Part shown: one piece after another, positions 41,902-50,655 of the stretch
Layout: each line of letters begins with the position of its first letter
Numbering within the stretch: position 1 is the first letter of the stretch
Assembly (NCBI RefSeq): GCF_001667275.1
Contig: NZ_LZHV01000060.1
Coordinates: 1 to 64,000 of the forward strand
Direction: 5' to 3'
DNA length: 64,000 nt
DNA from: Mycobacterium sp. ACS4054
Lineage (GTDB): Bacteria > Actinomycetota > Actinomycetes > Mycobacteriales > Mycobacteriaceae
Notes under the pieces: model-generated
What the model was told of the DNA's origin: nothing
Database searches by the model: none
What the model saw: the letters and a program-made list of their open reading frames with translations, nothing else
Position numbers and translations under genes: made by a program

Positions 41902-42552
41902 TCACTCGTCGAGGAACACGGCATGCTCGTCCACCGCGTCGCGCCCAATGCGCAACTTGTTGGCGGGGAAATCGGGGTCGGAGTAGCCGATGGACAGGCC
42001 GCACAGGATGTTCAGCTCCGGCGGGATGTTGAGCTGCTCGCGCACCACGTCGGGATAACCGGCGATCGCCACCTGCACGCAGGTGCCCAATCCGCGCGCG
42101 GTCAGCGCCAGCAGCAACGTCTGCAGGAACATGCCCACGCCCATGCTGTCGGCGTAGCCAAGGTCGCGGTGCATGCACACGATGGCACCCAGCGGGGCGC
42201 GGAAGAACTCCCAGTTGCGCAGCACGGCGATGCGTCGGGCCTCGCTGTCGTGGCGGGCGATGCCCATCGAGCCGTACACGTGTGCGCCGGTGTCACTGCG
42301 GAAATGGGCGAACTCGGCCGGCAGCTGCGGCACCCGGGGCGGTTCGGCGCGGGCCTTCTCCAGCATCGCGGTCACCAACCGGTCGCGGGCGGCGCCGGAG
42401 ACGAAAACCAGGTGCCAGGGCTGCACGTTGGAGTTCGACGGCGCACGCATGGCCAGCTCCAGCGATTCCCGCACCAGGTGGCGCGGCACCGGGTCGGGCA
42501 GGAACAGCCGCGTCGAATGCCGCTGCTGAATGGTGTCTTCCAAGTCGTACAT
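41902..42552 (-). CDS. Nitroreductase-family flavoprotein
   Basis: This 216-aa protein of the nitroreductase/FMN-binding family opens with TIQQRHSTRLFLPDPVP (the RxSxR flavin phosphate-binding motif), then RAPSNSNVQPWHLVFV, and later LTARGLGTCVQVAIAGYPDVVREQL, all typical. It binds FMN and uses NAD(P)H; natural substrates in mycobacteria are rarely known. Its start abuts the 54-bp repeat array, with no other gene between it and the HNH protein. Confidence 0.9.
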   Translation of the reverse strand: MYDLEDTIQQRHSTRLFLPDPVPRHLVRESLELAMRAPSNSNVQPWHLVFVSGAARDRLVTAMLEKARAEPPRVPQLPAEFAHFRSDTGAHVYGSMGIARHDSEARRIAVLRNWEFFRAPLGAIVCMHRDLGYADSMGVGMFLQTLLLALTARGLGTCVQVAIAGYPDVVREQLNIPPELNILCGLSIGYSDPDFPANKLRIGRDAVDEHAVFLDE

Positions 42553-42578
42553 AGCTTCATGGTGTCAGGCGCCCGCGG

Positions 42579-42723
42579 CGATCGTGAGCGCGGCGAAGCC
42601 GGGCGAAACGGGTCGCCGCCACCAAGCCACGCCGATCGTGAGCGCGGCGAAGCCGGGCGAAACGGGTCGCCGCCAACAGCCCGCGCCGATCGTGAGCGCG
42701 GCGAAGCCGGGCGAAACGGGTCG
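42579..42723 (-). repeat. 54-bp tandem repeat array, three copies
   Basis: Three units begin at 42579, 42633 and 42687 with an exact 54-bp period. The first about 43 bp of each are nearly identical, and the last about 11 bp vary. Each plus-strand unit starts cgatcgtgagcgcggcgaag. The third copy is cut short at the HNH gene's 3' end. The same unit occurs inverted at 47511-47618. It is a candidate variable-number locus. Confidence 0.9.
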
Positions 42724-42728
42724 TAACG

Positions 42729-44093
42729 TCAAACGGGTTCGTCGTCGTCGGTGTCACGGAGGAATCTTTCGGGGTGGTGGAAGTTGTTGGTTCTGGGTTG
42801 CCCACGGTCCAGGTGCGCGGGCGGGAGCCATTCCGTTTCGCCACGGGCGTTGGTGCGGGTGGTCCAGCCCGTTTCGGCGAGTCGGTTGTCGGGCCCGCAG
42901 GCCAGGGTCAGGTCGTCGATGTCGGTGCGGCGGGTGGCTTGCCAGCCCGTGACGTGGTGGACCTGGCTGTGGTAGGCCGGCGCATCACACCCCGGCCTGG
43001 TACACCCACGGTCTCTGGCGTACAACATGATTCGCTGCGCCGGGGAGGCCAACCGCTTGGTGTGGTGCAGTGCCAACGACCTGCCTTCGTCGAAGATCGC
43101 CAAGTAGTGGTGAGCGTGGCCGGCCCAGCGGATCACATCCGCCATCGGCACCAAGGTGCCGCCCGCGGTCAGCGCCTTACCGGCGGCCGCCTCAAGATCC
43201 TGCAACGTGGTGGTGACCACGATCGACACCGGCAAGCCGTTGTGCTGACCCAGATCACCGGAGGCCAGCAGGCCGCGCAGCGCCCCCAGGAAGGCATCGT
43301 GGTTGCGCTGCGCCGGGCTGCGAACATCGCGACGCACCGCATCCTGGTCGGGGGCCGCGTCGACGAGCGGGATCTCGTCCTCGGGGTTGCACGCGCCCGG
43401 GGCGGCCAGCTTGGCCAACACGGCCTCGATCGCCGCGCGCAGCTCCGGGGTGACCAGGCCGCTGAGGCGCGACATGCCGTCGCACTCCTGCGCGCCCAGG
43501 TTGATCCCGCGCTTGCGGGCCCGCTCGGCGTCGCTGAATTCCCCATCGGGGTGCAGCCAATCCATCAACCGCTTTGCGTAGGTGGCCAATTCGTCGGGGC
43601 GATAGCCGGCGGCCTTGACGGCCAGGTCGGCTTCGGCGGCCTGCCGAGTCAACGCGTCGACCTCGACCGGCAGATGGGCCAGGAAGCCGCGGATCACCTT
43701 GACGTGCCCCTCGCCGATCAGCCCTGCGCGTTGACCGGCCGCGGTCGCGCTCAACTTCGGCGGCAACGGCTCACCGGTCAACGCCCGGCGCTCGCCCAGG
43801 TCGGCGGCTTCCTCGATGCGCCGGCCCGCCTCGGCCTTAGTGATCCGCAACCGGTCGGCCAGCCCCACCCGCAGCGAGCCACCCAACTCTTCGGCACTGG
43901 CCTGCGCGGAAAGTTGATTGATCAACGCATGCTGAGGCGCCCGAAGCCGGCGGGCCACGCTTTCCACCCGCTCCAAGGCGCGCAGCCGCTCCGGGGTGGT
44001 GAGGACGTCAAAGGACAACTCACACAAGCGGTCAGCGTCGTCGTCGAGCGCGTCGATGACCTCGACGATCTCCTCACGACTACTGACACCCAT
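42729..44093 (-). CDS. 13E12-repeat family HNH endonuclease-like protein (DUF222)
   Basis: This 454-aa protein of the mycobacterial 13E12 repeat family has a long helical DUF222 region (roughly 20-320) followed by an HNH motif at the C-terminus: CTRPGCDAPAYHSQVHHVTGW, with the later Asn/His in LACGPDNR. These genes are multi-copy in mycobacteria and serve as target sites for phage integration in M. tuberculosis. Nuclease activity is not proven. The frame is intact. It lies at the right edge of the accessory segment, next to a tandem repeat. Confidence 0.88.
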   Translation of the reverse strand: MGVSSREEIVEVIDALDDDADRLCELSFDVLTTPERLRALERVESVARRLRAPQHALINQLSAQASAEELGGSLRVGLADRLRITKAEAGRRIEEAADLGERRALTGEPLPPKLSATAAGQRAGLIGEGHVKVIRGFLAHLPVEVDALTRQAAEADLAVKAAGYRPDELATYAKRLMDWLHPDGEFSDAERARKRGINLGAQECDGMSRLSGLVTPELRAAIEAVLAKLAAPGACNPEDEIPLVDAAPDQDAVRRDVRSPAQRNHDAFLGALRGLLASGDLGQHNGLPVSIVVTTTLQDLEAAAGKALTAGGTLVPMADVIRWAGHAHHYLAIFDEGRSLALHHTKRLASPAQRIMLYARDRGCTRPGCDAPAYHSQVHHVTGWQATRRTDIDDLTLACGPDNRLAETGWTTRTNARGETEWLPPAHLDRGQPRTNNFHHPERFLRDTDDDEPV

Positions 44094-44192
44094 GCCTCAA
44101 CTCTAGGAACACCCACCGACAAAAAAGCCCGCACTGTGACCAGTGAAACCAAAGTGGCACAAGGGATTACAAAGCAATTGCGCGGAACCGCC

Positions 44193-45122
44193 CTAATCGC
44201 GGACGACAATGACCGTCTTGCCGGGGCGATGGCCCGGGTGGTTGCGGCTTTCGAACGCCTCCCGCCCCCTTTCGAGGGGGAACGTCTGCGCGATTTCCAC
44301 GCGCAACCGTCCGCTGTCGACCAGCGCGGCGAGCTCGGCAAGCTGATCGCGATTGGGTGTGACGATGAAAAACGTTGCCGTGACGCCGTATTCGTCGGCT
44401 CGGCCCGCGGGCGGCGGCGCCGACAGGGTGATCAACCGGCCGCCGCGCCGCAGCGCGGGAAACGACCGCTCCAGCATGTCACCCCCGACGGTGTCGATCA
44501 CGACGTCGTAGGTCGCGTCGTCGAGCGCCTCGGTCCGCACGTCGATCACCCGGGTGGCCCCGTATCCACGGACCAGGTCGCCGGCGTCGCTGCGCACGGT
44601 CGCGGTGACACGCGCGCCCAGCATCGCAGCCAGCTGGACCGTCAGCGCGCCCACCCCGCCCGCGCCGCCGACCACCAGCACTGCCTCGCCGGGCTGCACG
44701 CCGGCGTGGTCGACCAGTGCCTGCAAGGCGGTCAGCCCGGGCATCGGCAGCGCGGCGGCGACGGCGTGCGACGCCGTCGACGGCTTGGGGGCCAGGTCCG
44801 CCGCCGGGACACAGACGAATTCGGCGGCGGCGCCGTCGCGGTCGAAGTCGATGAGCCCGTACACCTCGTCGCCGGGCGCGAAATCCGCCACGTCCGGCGC
44901 CACCTCGCCGACAACGCCCGATACCTCGTGGGACGGGATGACCGGTGTCTGGCTCACACGGGTCCAGGTCTCGTCCCACGTCAACTCGTCGAACGTGATG
45001 GCCGCGGCGTGGACGGCCACCAGGACTTCGCCCGGCGCCGGGGTCGGTACGGGCGCGCGCTCCACGACGAGTCGTTCCGGGCCGCCCCGGTGGTGGGCCC
45101 GCAATGCGGTCATCTCGGTCAC
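44193..45122 (-). CDS. Zinc-free quinone oxidoreductase/enoyl reductase-like protein (MDR family)
   Basis: This 309-aa medium-chain dehydrogenase/reductase lacks the zinc ligands of alcohol dehydrogenases. The GroES-like N-terminal half (VLVAVHAAAITFDELTW) is followed by a Rossmann fold with VVGGAGGVGALTVQLA. It resembles NADPH:quinone reductases acting on reactive carbonyls or quinones. GTG 45122 overlaps the ung stop in GTGA, so coupling with ung is likely; an ATG three codons later is an alternative. In M. tuberculosis ung has no such partner as I recall, so it may be an added gene. Confidence 0.85.
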   Translation of the reverse strand: MTEMTALRAHHRGGPERLVVERAPVPTPAPGEVLVAVHAAAITFDELTWDETWTRVSQTPVIPSHEVSGVVGEVAPDVADFAPGDEVYGLIDFDRDGAAAEFVCVPAADLAPKPSTASHAVAAALPMPGLTALQALVDHAGVQPGEAVLVVGGAGGVGALTVQLAAMLGARVTATVRSDAGDLVRGYGATRVIDVRTEALDDATYDVVIDTVGGDMLERSFPALRRGGRLITLSAPPPAGRADEYGVTATFFIVTPNRDQLAELAALVDSGRLRVEIAQTFPLERGREAFESRNHPGHRPGKTVIVVRD

Positions 45123-45802
45123 GGCAGCCTCCAATCGATCGGGTCGGCGCCCATGCCCGTCAAGAGCTCGTTGGCGCGACTGAACGGACGCGACCCGAAG
45201 AATCCCCGGGACGCCGACAGCGGTGAGGGGTGGGGCGACTCGATCGCCACGCAATTGCCTTCGGCGAGAATCGGTTTCAGCGTCGAGGCGTCGCGGCCCC
45301 ACAGGATGGCCACCAGCGGCTGCGAGCGCGCGGCCAGCGCTCGGATCGCGCACTCGGTCACCGCCTCCCAGCCCTTGCCCCGATGCGAGGCCGGATTGCT
45401 GGGCCGCACGGTGAGCACCCTGTTCAACAGCATCACGCCGCGCTCGGCCCACGGCGTCAGATCGCCACACGACGGCGGCGGGTGACCGAGGTCGGCAACG
45501 TATTCGTCGAAGATGTTGGACAGGCTGCGCGGCAGCGGGCGCACGTCGGGGGCCACCGAAAAGCTCAGTCCCACGGCGTGTCCCGGCGTCGGGTACGGGT
45601 CTTGCCCGACGATCAACACCCGGACATCGTCGAATGGAAAGGTGAACGCCCGCAAGACGTTCGGACCCGCCGGCAGGTACCTGCGCCCGGCGGCGATCTC
45701 GTCCCGCAGGAACTGGCCCATCGCGGCGACCTGATCGGCCACCGGCTGCAACGCCGCCGCCCAACCCTGCTCGACGAGTTCAGCCAACGGGCGCGCCGTC
45801 AT
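45119..45802 (-). CDS. ung: Uracil-DNA glycosylase
   Basis: This family 1 uracil-DNA glycosylase of 227 aa is the same length as Rv2976c. The water-activating motif GQDPYPTPGHAVGLSFS and the DNA-intercalation loop HPSPLSASRGFFG are both intact. It removes uracil from DNA, which matters in a high-G+C genome where cytosine deamination is frequent. It lies 29 bp after thiL on the same strand and is coupled to the downstream reductase. Confidence 0.97.
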   Translation of the reverse strand: MTARPLAELVEQGWAAALQPVADQVAAMGQFLRDEIAAGRRYLPAGPNVLRAFTFPFDDVRVLIVGQDPYPTPGHAVGLSFSVAPDVRPLPRSLSNIFDEYVADLGHPPPSCGDLTPWAERGVMLLNRVLTVRPSNPASHRGKGWEAVTECAIRALAARSQPLVAILWGRDASTLKPILAEGNCVAIESPHPSPLSASRGFFGSRPFSRANELLTGMGADPIDWRLP

Positions 45803-45831
45803 CGCGGTCCCTTTTCACTCACCGCGCCACC

Positions 45832-46794
45832 CTAACGGTCATACGACTGCCAGCCGGCGTAGCCCGTCCACGCGCGCCCGTCGACAATCACCTCGGGCTT
45901 GCCCTCGAGCACCCGCCCGATGATCCGCCATCCGGCCGGCGCGGGCCCGGCGAAGCAGGCCACCAGGGCGTGGTCTTCGCCGCCGCCCAGCACCCACGGC
46001 CACGGGTCGGCGCCGACGGCGGCGGCCGCCGCGCTCAGTGCGTCGCGGTCCGCGGCCAGCGCCGCCGTCGACAGGTCCATCGCCACCCCGGACGCCTCGG
46101 CGACGTGGCGCAGGTCGGCGACCAGGCCGTCGGAGACGTCGATCATCGCCTGGGCTCCCCCGGCCGCCGCCGCCAGCCCCTGCCCGTAGGGCGGCTGGGG
46201 AACCAGGTGCCGGCGGCGCAGCGCGTCGAAACCCTCAATCCCCTTGCCGAACAACGAGAGCCCGGCCGCCGAGCGACCCAATTCACCGGCGACCGCGATC
46301 ACCGAGCCCGCCTTGGCGCCGGACCGCAGCACCGGCGCGCGGCCGTCCAGGTCGCCCAGCACTGTCACGGAGATCACCCACTGCGGGCAGCTGACGAGAT
46401 CGCCGCCGGCGATGCCCGCGCCGATGCGCTGGGCCTCGTCCCACATCCCGCCGACCAGCGCGTCCACCTCCGCCACCGGGGTGTCACCGGGCCCGCCGAA
46501 CGCGACCACGAACGCCGTGGGGCGCGCGCCCATCGCCTCGATGTCCGCTGCGTTCTGGGCGATGGCCTTGCGGCCGACGTCGTGGGGCGTCGACCAGTCC
46601 AGCCGAAAGTGCCGGTCCTGCACCAGCATGTCGGTCGACACCGCGAGCCGCCCGTCCCTGGCCTGCACCACGGCCGCATCGTCGCCGGGCCCGACCGCGA
46701 CCGCGGCCGGCTGTCGGCGGCCGCGCACCAGCCGATCGATGACCGTGAACTCACCGAGTTGCTGCAGGGTGGGATTCGATGCGTCGTCGGGCAC
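45832..46794 (-). CDS. thiL: Thiamine-monophosphate kinase
   Basis: ThiL phosphorylates thiamine monophosphate to the active diphosphate. It is 320 aa with a GTG start. The acidic metal-binding segments VGPGDDAAVV, STDMLVQDRHF and GGDLV are present, together with IDVSDGLVADLRHVA and GGGEDHALV. It belongs to the PurM-like superfamily. It is the first gene of a minus-strand run thiL-ung-reductase and diverges from the DUF3515 gene. Confidence 0.96.
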   Translation of the reverse strand: MPDDASNPTLQQLGEFTVIDRLVRGRRQPAAVAVGPGDDAAVVQARDGRLAVSTDMLVQDRHFRLDWSTPHDVGRKAIAQNAADIEAMGARPTAFVVAFGGPGDTPVAEVDALVGGMWDEAQRIGAGIAGGDLVSCPQWVISVTVLGDLDGRAPVLRSGAKAGSVIAVAGELGRSAAGLSLFGKGIEGFDALRRRHLVPQPPYGQGLAAAAGGAQAMIDVSDGLVADLRHVAEASGVAMDLSTAALAADRDALSAAAAAVGADPWPWVLGGGEDHALVACFAGPAPAGWRIIGRVLEGKPEVIVDGRAWTGYAGWQSYDR

Positions 46795-46936
46795 GCCACC
46801 TCCTCCGCGCGTCCGGGCCCGTGCGGGCCGCTATCCGCTCTCCGACCTGCGGTAAGTTCAGTAACTGCCCGCGCGAGCGGCCCGCGCCAGTGTAGAGCCC
46901 CGCGCCGTCGTGCCAGAGATAGGAGGTGCGCGGGCG

Positions 46937-47509
46937 GTGACGACCGACGCCGATACCGGCCCCGCCGGCGATGAGGGACCGCCGACCGCGCTGATCATCG
47001 CCGCGGTCGCCGTGGCCGTCGTGGCGATCGGCGCGATCCTGGTGATCGCGGCCAACCGCCAGGCGCCGCCGCAACCGGTCGCCCTGGCGGCCGCCCCGGC
47101 GCCGCAGGCCGACAGCCCCGCGTGCCGGGCACTGGCCGGGGCCCTGCCGCAGCGGCTCGGCGACTATCAACGCGCGCCCATCGCGCAGCCGGCGCCCCAG
47201 GGCGCCACCGCGTGGCGCGCCGGGCCGGACAGTCAGCCCGTGGTGCTGCGCTGCGGGCTCGACCGCCCCGCCGAGTTCGTGGTCGGGTCCCCGATTCAGG
47301 TCGTCGACCGGGTGCAGTGGTTCGAGGTGCGTCCCGAGCAGCAATCCGCCGGTGACGCGGGCCGATCCACCTGGTATGCCGTAGACCGGCCGGTGTATGT
47401 GGCGCTCACGCTGCCGGCGGGGTCGGGCCCGACGCCCATCCAGCAACTCTCCGAATTGATCGACCACACCATCGCGGCGGTGCCGATCAACCCGGGGCCA
47501 GCCCACTAG
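46937..47509 (+). CDS. DUF3515 membrane-anchored protein (Rv2980 type)
   Basis: This 190-aa protein of the DUF3515 family has a short N-terminus, a single membrane segment (LIIAAVAVAVVAIGAILVIA) and an extracytoplasmic domain with two conserved cysteines (SPACRALAG and VLRCGLD) that may pair. Function is unknown. GTG 46937 is favoured over GTG 46910 because AGGAGGTG at 46921-46928 is correctly placed for it. Its stop codon borders the 54-bp repeat pair that separates it from ddlA. Confidence 0.85.
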   Translation: MTTDADTGPAGDEGPPTALIIAAVAVAVVAIGAILVIAANRQAPPQPVALAAAPAPQADSPACRALAGALPQRLGDYQRAPIAQPAPQGATAWRAGPDSQPVVLRCGLDRPAEFVVGSPIQVVDRVQWFEVRPEQQSAGDAGRSTWYAVDRPVYVALTLPAGSGPTPIQQLSELIDHTIAAVPINPGPAH

Positions 47510-47510
47510 C

Positions 47511-47618
47511 CCGATGGTGGCGACCCGCTTCGCCCGGCCACGCCGCGCTCGCGATCGCCACTAGCCGATGGTGGCGACCCGCTTCGCCCGGCCACGCCGC
47601 GCTCGCGATCGCCACTAG
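47511..47618 (+). repeat. 54-bp tandem repeat, two identical copies
   Basis: Units at 47511-47564 and 47565-47618 are identical, each starting ccgatggtggcgacccgctt and ending gatcgccactag. The CTAG of the second copy supplies the ddlA stop codon, and a CACTAG just before the first copy is the DUF3515 stop. The unit is the reverse complement of the array at 42579-42723 apart from a few bases. Confidence 0.92.
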
Positions 47619-48727
47619 CGCAAACCCACGCCCCGCGCCAACGCCGTTTCCACCATGGTTGCCAGCAGGGTGGGATAGTCCACGCCGCTGGCCGCCCACA
47701 TCCTCGGGTACATCGAGATCGTGGTGAACCCCGGCATCGTGTTGATCTCGTTGAGCACCGGCCCGTCGTCGGTGAGGAAGAAGTCGACGCGGGCCAGACC
47801 CTGACAGTCGATGGCCTTGAAAGCGCGGATCGCCAAATGCCGGATGGCGTCGGCGATGTCGTCGTCGACTTTGGCCGGCACGTCCAATTCGGCTGCGTCG
47901 TCGAGATATTTGGTGGCGAAGTCGTAGAACGAGTCCTCACGTCCCCGCACCCCGGCCACCCGGATCTCACCCAACGTGCTGGCTTCGATTGTGCCGTCGG
48001 GCATTTCGAGCACTCCGCACTCCAGCTCGCGGCCGGTGATCGCCGCCTCCACGATCACCTTCGGGTCATGGCGGCGCGCCAGGGCGACGGCGGCGGCCAG
48101 CTCGTCCCAGCTCGACACCCGGGTGACCCCGATCGAGGAGCCGCCCCGGGCGGGCTTGACGAACACCGGCAGGCCCAGCCGCTCGCACTCCTCGGGCCGC
48201 AGGGTCGAGCGCGACGGGCGCAGCACCGCGTACGGGCCCACCGGCAGCCCCTCGGCGACGAACAGCTTCTTGGTGAACTCCTTGTCCATGCCCGCAGCGC
48301 TGGCCAGCACGCCCGCGCCGACGTACGGCACCCCGGCCAGTTCCAGCAGACCCTGGATCGTGCCGTCCTCGCCGTAGGGACCGTGCAGCACCGGGAACAC
48401 CACGTCGACGGACGTCAGCACCTCACCGGCCCCGGGCGACAGGGAGACCAATTGGCCGCCGCGGCCCGGGTCCGCCGGCAGGGCCAGCTCCGTGCCTGAC
48501 TGAGCCGTGACCTCGGGCAGTTGCCGGTTGGTGATGGCCAGCGCGTCCGGGTCACCGTCGGTGAGCACCCACGACCCTTCCGGGGTGATGCCGACCGCGA
48601 CCACCTCGAACCGCTGCGGGTCGAGGTTGCGCAGGATGCTGCCCGCGGACACGCACGAGATGGCGTGCTCGTTGCTGCGCCCGCCGAAGACGACGGCGAC
48701 GCGCACGCGGTTCCCGCTGGCACTCAC
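47615..48727 (-). CDS. ddlA: D-alanine--D-alanine ligase
   Basis: Ddl joins two D-alanines for peptidoglycan precursor synthesis and is the target of D-cycloserine. It is 370 aa (373 in M. tuberculosis) with a GTG start. ATP-grasp features are VVFGGRSNEHAIS at the N-terminus, HGPYGEDGTIQGLLEL, KPARGGSSIGV, RVDFFLTDDG and NEINTMPGFT. The stop lies inside the last repeat unit, which may mean the repeat arrived at or replaced the original end. gpsA lies 73 bp upstream on the same strand. Confidence 0.97.
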   Translation of the reverse strand: MSASGNRVRVAVVFGGRSNEHAISCVSAGSILRNLDPQRFEVVAVGITPEGSWVLTDGDPDALAITNRQLPEVTAQSGTELALPADPGRGGQLVSLSPGAGEVLTSVDVVFPVLHGPYGEDGTIQGLLELAGVPYVGAGVLASAAGMDKEFTKKLFVAEGLPVGPYAVLRPSRSTLRPEECERLGLPVFVKPARGGSSIGVTRVSSWDELAAAVALARRHDPKVIVEAAITGRELECGVLEMPDGTIEASTLGEIRVAGVRGREDSFYDFATKYLDDAAELDVPAKVDDDIADAIRHLAIRAFKAIDCQGLARVDFFLTDDGPVLNEINTMPGFTTISMYPRMWAASGVDYPTLLATMVETALARGVGLR

Positions 48728-48800
48728 AACCTAAAGAGGCTACCGGTTGCGCGGCGCTCGGGCCGGGTGGCGGGTCGCTAGCTGGGGTTTCGGTCGACGA

Positions 48801-49820
48801 TCACTCGGGCTTGGTCCTGCGGCCCAGCAGCAGGGCCATCGCCTCGTCCACCGACAGCCCCTTGTGGCAGACCCGGTGCACGGCGTCGGTGAGCGGCATC
48901 TCCACGTCGTAACTCGACGCGAGCGCCAGCACCGATTCACACGACGTCACGCCCTCGACGACGTGGCCACCGCCCGCTTGCATCGCCGACTCCATCGTCC
49001 CGCCGCGGCCCAGGCGTTCGCCGAAGGACCGGTTGCGCGACTGCGGCGACGTGCACGTCGCCACCAGGTCGCCCACCCCGGCCAGGCCGGCCAGCGTGGC
49101 GCCCTTGGCGCCGAGCGCGATCCCCAACCGGATGATCTCGGCCAGACCCCGGGTGATGATCGCGGCCGCGGTGTTTTCGCCGAGCCCGACGCCTGCCGCC
49201 ATGCCGCACGCGAGCGCGATGACGTTCTTGCAGGCGCCGCCGATCTCGGTGCCGACGACATCACTATTGGTATAGGGGCGGAAGTAGCCGGTGTTCAGCA
49301 TGCGCTGCAGCGCGACGGCGCGGCCGGAATCGCTGCACGCGACGACCGTGGCGGCGGGCTGGCATTCGGCGATCTCGCTGGCCAGGTTCGGTCCGGAGAT
49401 CACCGCGACCTGCGCCGGGTCCACCCCCGTCACCGACACGATGACCTGACTCATCCGCATCAGGGTGCCCAGCTCGATGCCCTTGGCCAGGCTGACCAGG
49501 GTGGCGCCGTCGGGCAGCAGCGGCGCCCACCCCTCCAGGTTGGCGCGCATCGTCTGAGCGGGCACCGCCAGCAGCACGGTCGAGGCGCCGTCGAGCGCAT
49601 CGGCCGCGTCGGTGGTGGCGCGGATGCCGGCCGGCAGCGCCGTGCCGGGCAGATAGTCGGGATTGGATCGGGTGGCGTTGATGCGGTCCGCCACATCAGA
49701 GCGACGGGCCCACAGCGTGACCTCCGCGTCCGGTTCCGCGGCCTCGACGAGCACCTTGGCCAGCGCCGTGCCCCACGCGCCGGCGCCCATGACCGCGACG
49801 GCGCCCTTTGAGCCGGTCAT
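48801..49820 (-). CDS. gpsA: Glycerol-3-phosphate dehydrogenase [NAD(P)+]
   Basis: This enzyme makes sn-glycerol 3-phosphate for phospholipid synthesis. It is 339 aa. The N-terminal loop VMGAGAWGTALAKVL binds the dinucleotide. VSLAKGIE, VISGPNLASEI and the catalytic-lysine region GACKNVIALACGMAAG are typical of GpsA. It corresponds to M. tuberculosis gpdA2 (Rv2982c). It diverges from fbiD with a 102-bp gap. Confidence 0.96.
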   Translation of the reverse strand: MTGSKGAVAVMGAGAWGTALAKVLVEAAEPDAEVTLWARRSDVADRINATRSNPDYLPGTALPAGIRATTDAADALDGASTVLLAVPAQTMRANLEGWAPLLPDGATLVSLAKGIELGTLMRMSQVIVSVTGVDPAQVAVISGPNLASEIAECQPAATVVACSDSGRAVALQRMLNTGYFRPYTNSDVVGTEIGGACKNVIALACGMAAGVGLGENTAAAIITRGLAEIIRLGIALGAKGATLAGLAGVGDLVATCTSPQSRNRSFGERLGRGGTMESAMQAGGGHVVEGVTSCESVLALASSYDVEMPLTDAVHRVCHKGLSVDEAMALLLGRRTKPE

Positions 49821-49922
49821 CGACCACCCCCGTCTTCTTCTCCAGCGTGTTGCAGCCGCTACACCCTAGATCAGCGGACGTCAGGCGAGCCAGCGCGTCC
49901 GTCGCTGGCAGGATGAGATGTC

Positions 49923-50576
49923 ATGAGCGGCATACGAGCCGACGACGCCGGTAAAGACGTTGCCCTGATTGTCGCCGTCAAGCGGTTGGCCGCGGCCAAG
50001 ACGAGGCTGGCCCCGGCTTTCTCGGCGCGCACCCGGGAGAGCGTGGTGCTCGCCATGTTGATCGACACCCTCACGGCCGCCACCCGCGTTGATGCGTTGG
50101 GTTCCATCACGGTCGTCACACCCGACGAGGCCGCGGCCGCGGCGGCCACCGAGCTGGGGGCCGAGGTGCTGGCCGACCCGACGCCCGAGGGGCACGGCGA
50201 CCCGCTGAACAACGCCATCGCCACCGCGGAGCGGGCGGTGGGCGGGTTCTTCCCGAATATCGTTGTGCTGCAAGGCGATTTGCCCGCGCTGCAGACGCAG
50301 GAGCTGGCCGAGGCGATCACCGCGGCGCGGCAGCACCGGCGCAGCTTCGTCGCCGACCGGCTGGCGACCGGAACCGCCGCCCTCTTCGCCTTCGGCGCCC
50401 AGCTCGATCCGCAGTTCGGCGCCGATTCGGCGGCGCGGCATCGGCGTTCGGGTGCGATCGAACTGACCGGCGCGTGGCCGGGCCTGCGCTGCGACGTCGA
50501 CACCCCCGACGACCTCGCCGCCGCGCGCCGGCTTGGGGTCGGGGCCAAGACCGCCCGGGCGCTCGTGCAGCAGTGA
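49923..50576 (+). CDS. fbiD: Phosphoenolpyruvate guanylyltransferase (FbiD)
   Basis: FbiD makes the phosphoenolpyruvyl-GMP precursor of coenzyme F420 in mycobacteria. It is 217 aa. A nucleotidyltransferase fold is visible: LIVAVKRLAAAKTRLAPAF at the N-terminus, VVLQGDLPAL in the metal-binding region and LRCDVDTPDDL near the end. It corresponds to Rv2983. An F420-type flavin/deazaflavin protein is encoded at 57.7 kb, but the other fbi genes are outside this window. Confidence 0.92.
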   Translation: MSGIRADDAGKDVALIVAVKRLAAAKTRLAPAFSARTRESVVLAMLIDTLTAATRVDALGSITVVTPDEAAAAAATELGAEVLADPTPEGHGDPLNNAIATAERAVGGFFPNIVVLQGDLPALQTQELAEAITAARQHRRSFVADRLATGTAALFAFGAQLDPQFGADSAARHRRSGAIELTGAWPGLRCDVDTPDDLAAARRLGVGAKTARALVQQ

Positions 50577-50655
50577 ACCTGGCGGCACCTGTCGTCGGGG
50601 TGAACGTCGTCCCAACGGGGAATGGATGTCAGTCGAGCGCTAGCAGCATCGGCGC

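Noticed and set aside
42579..42723. CRISPR array
   Set aside because: The conserved part is about 43 bp and the variable part only about 11 bp at a fixed 54-bp period, too short for spacers, and no cas genes are present. It is a tandem minisatellite.
42729..44093. Insertion sequence or transposase
   Set aside because: The HNH protein lacks transposase motifs, and I see no terminal inverted repeats or target duplications. No insertion sequence was found anywhere in the window.
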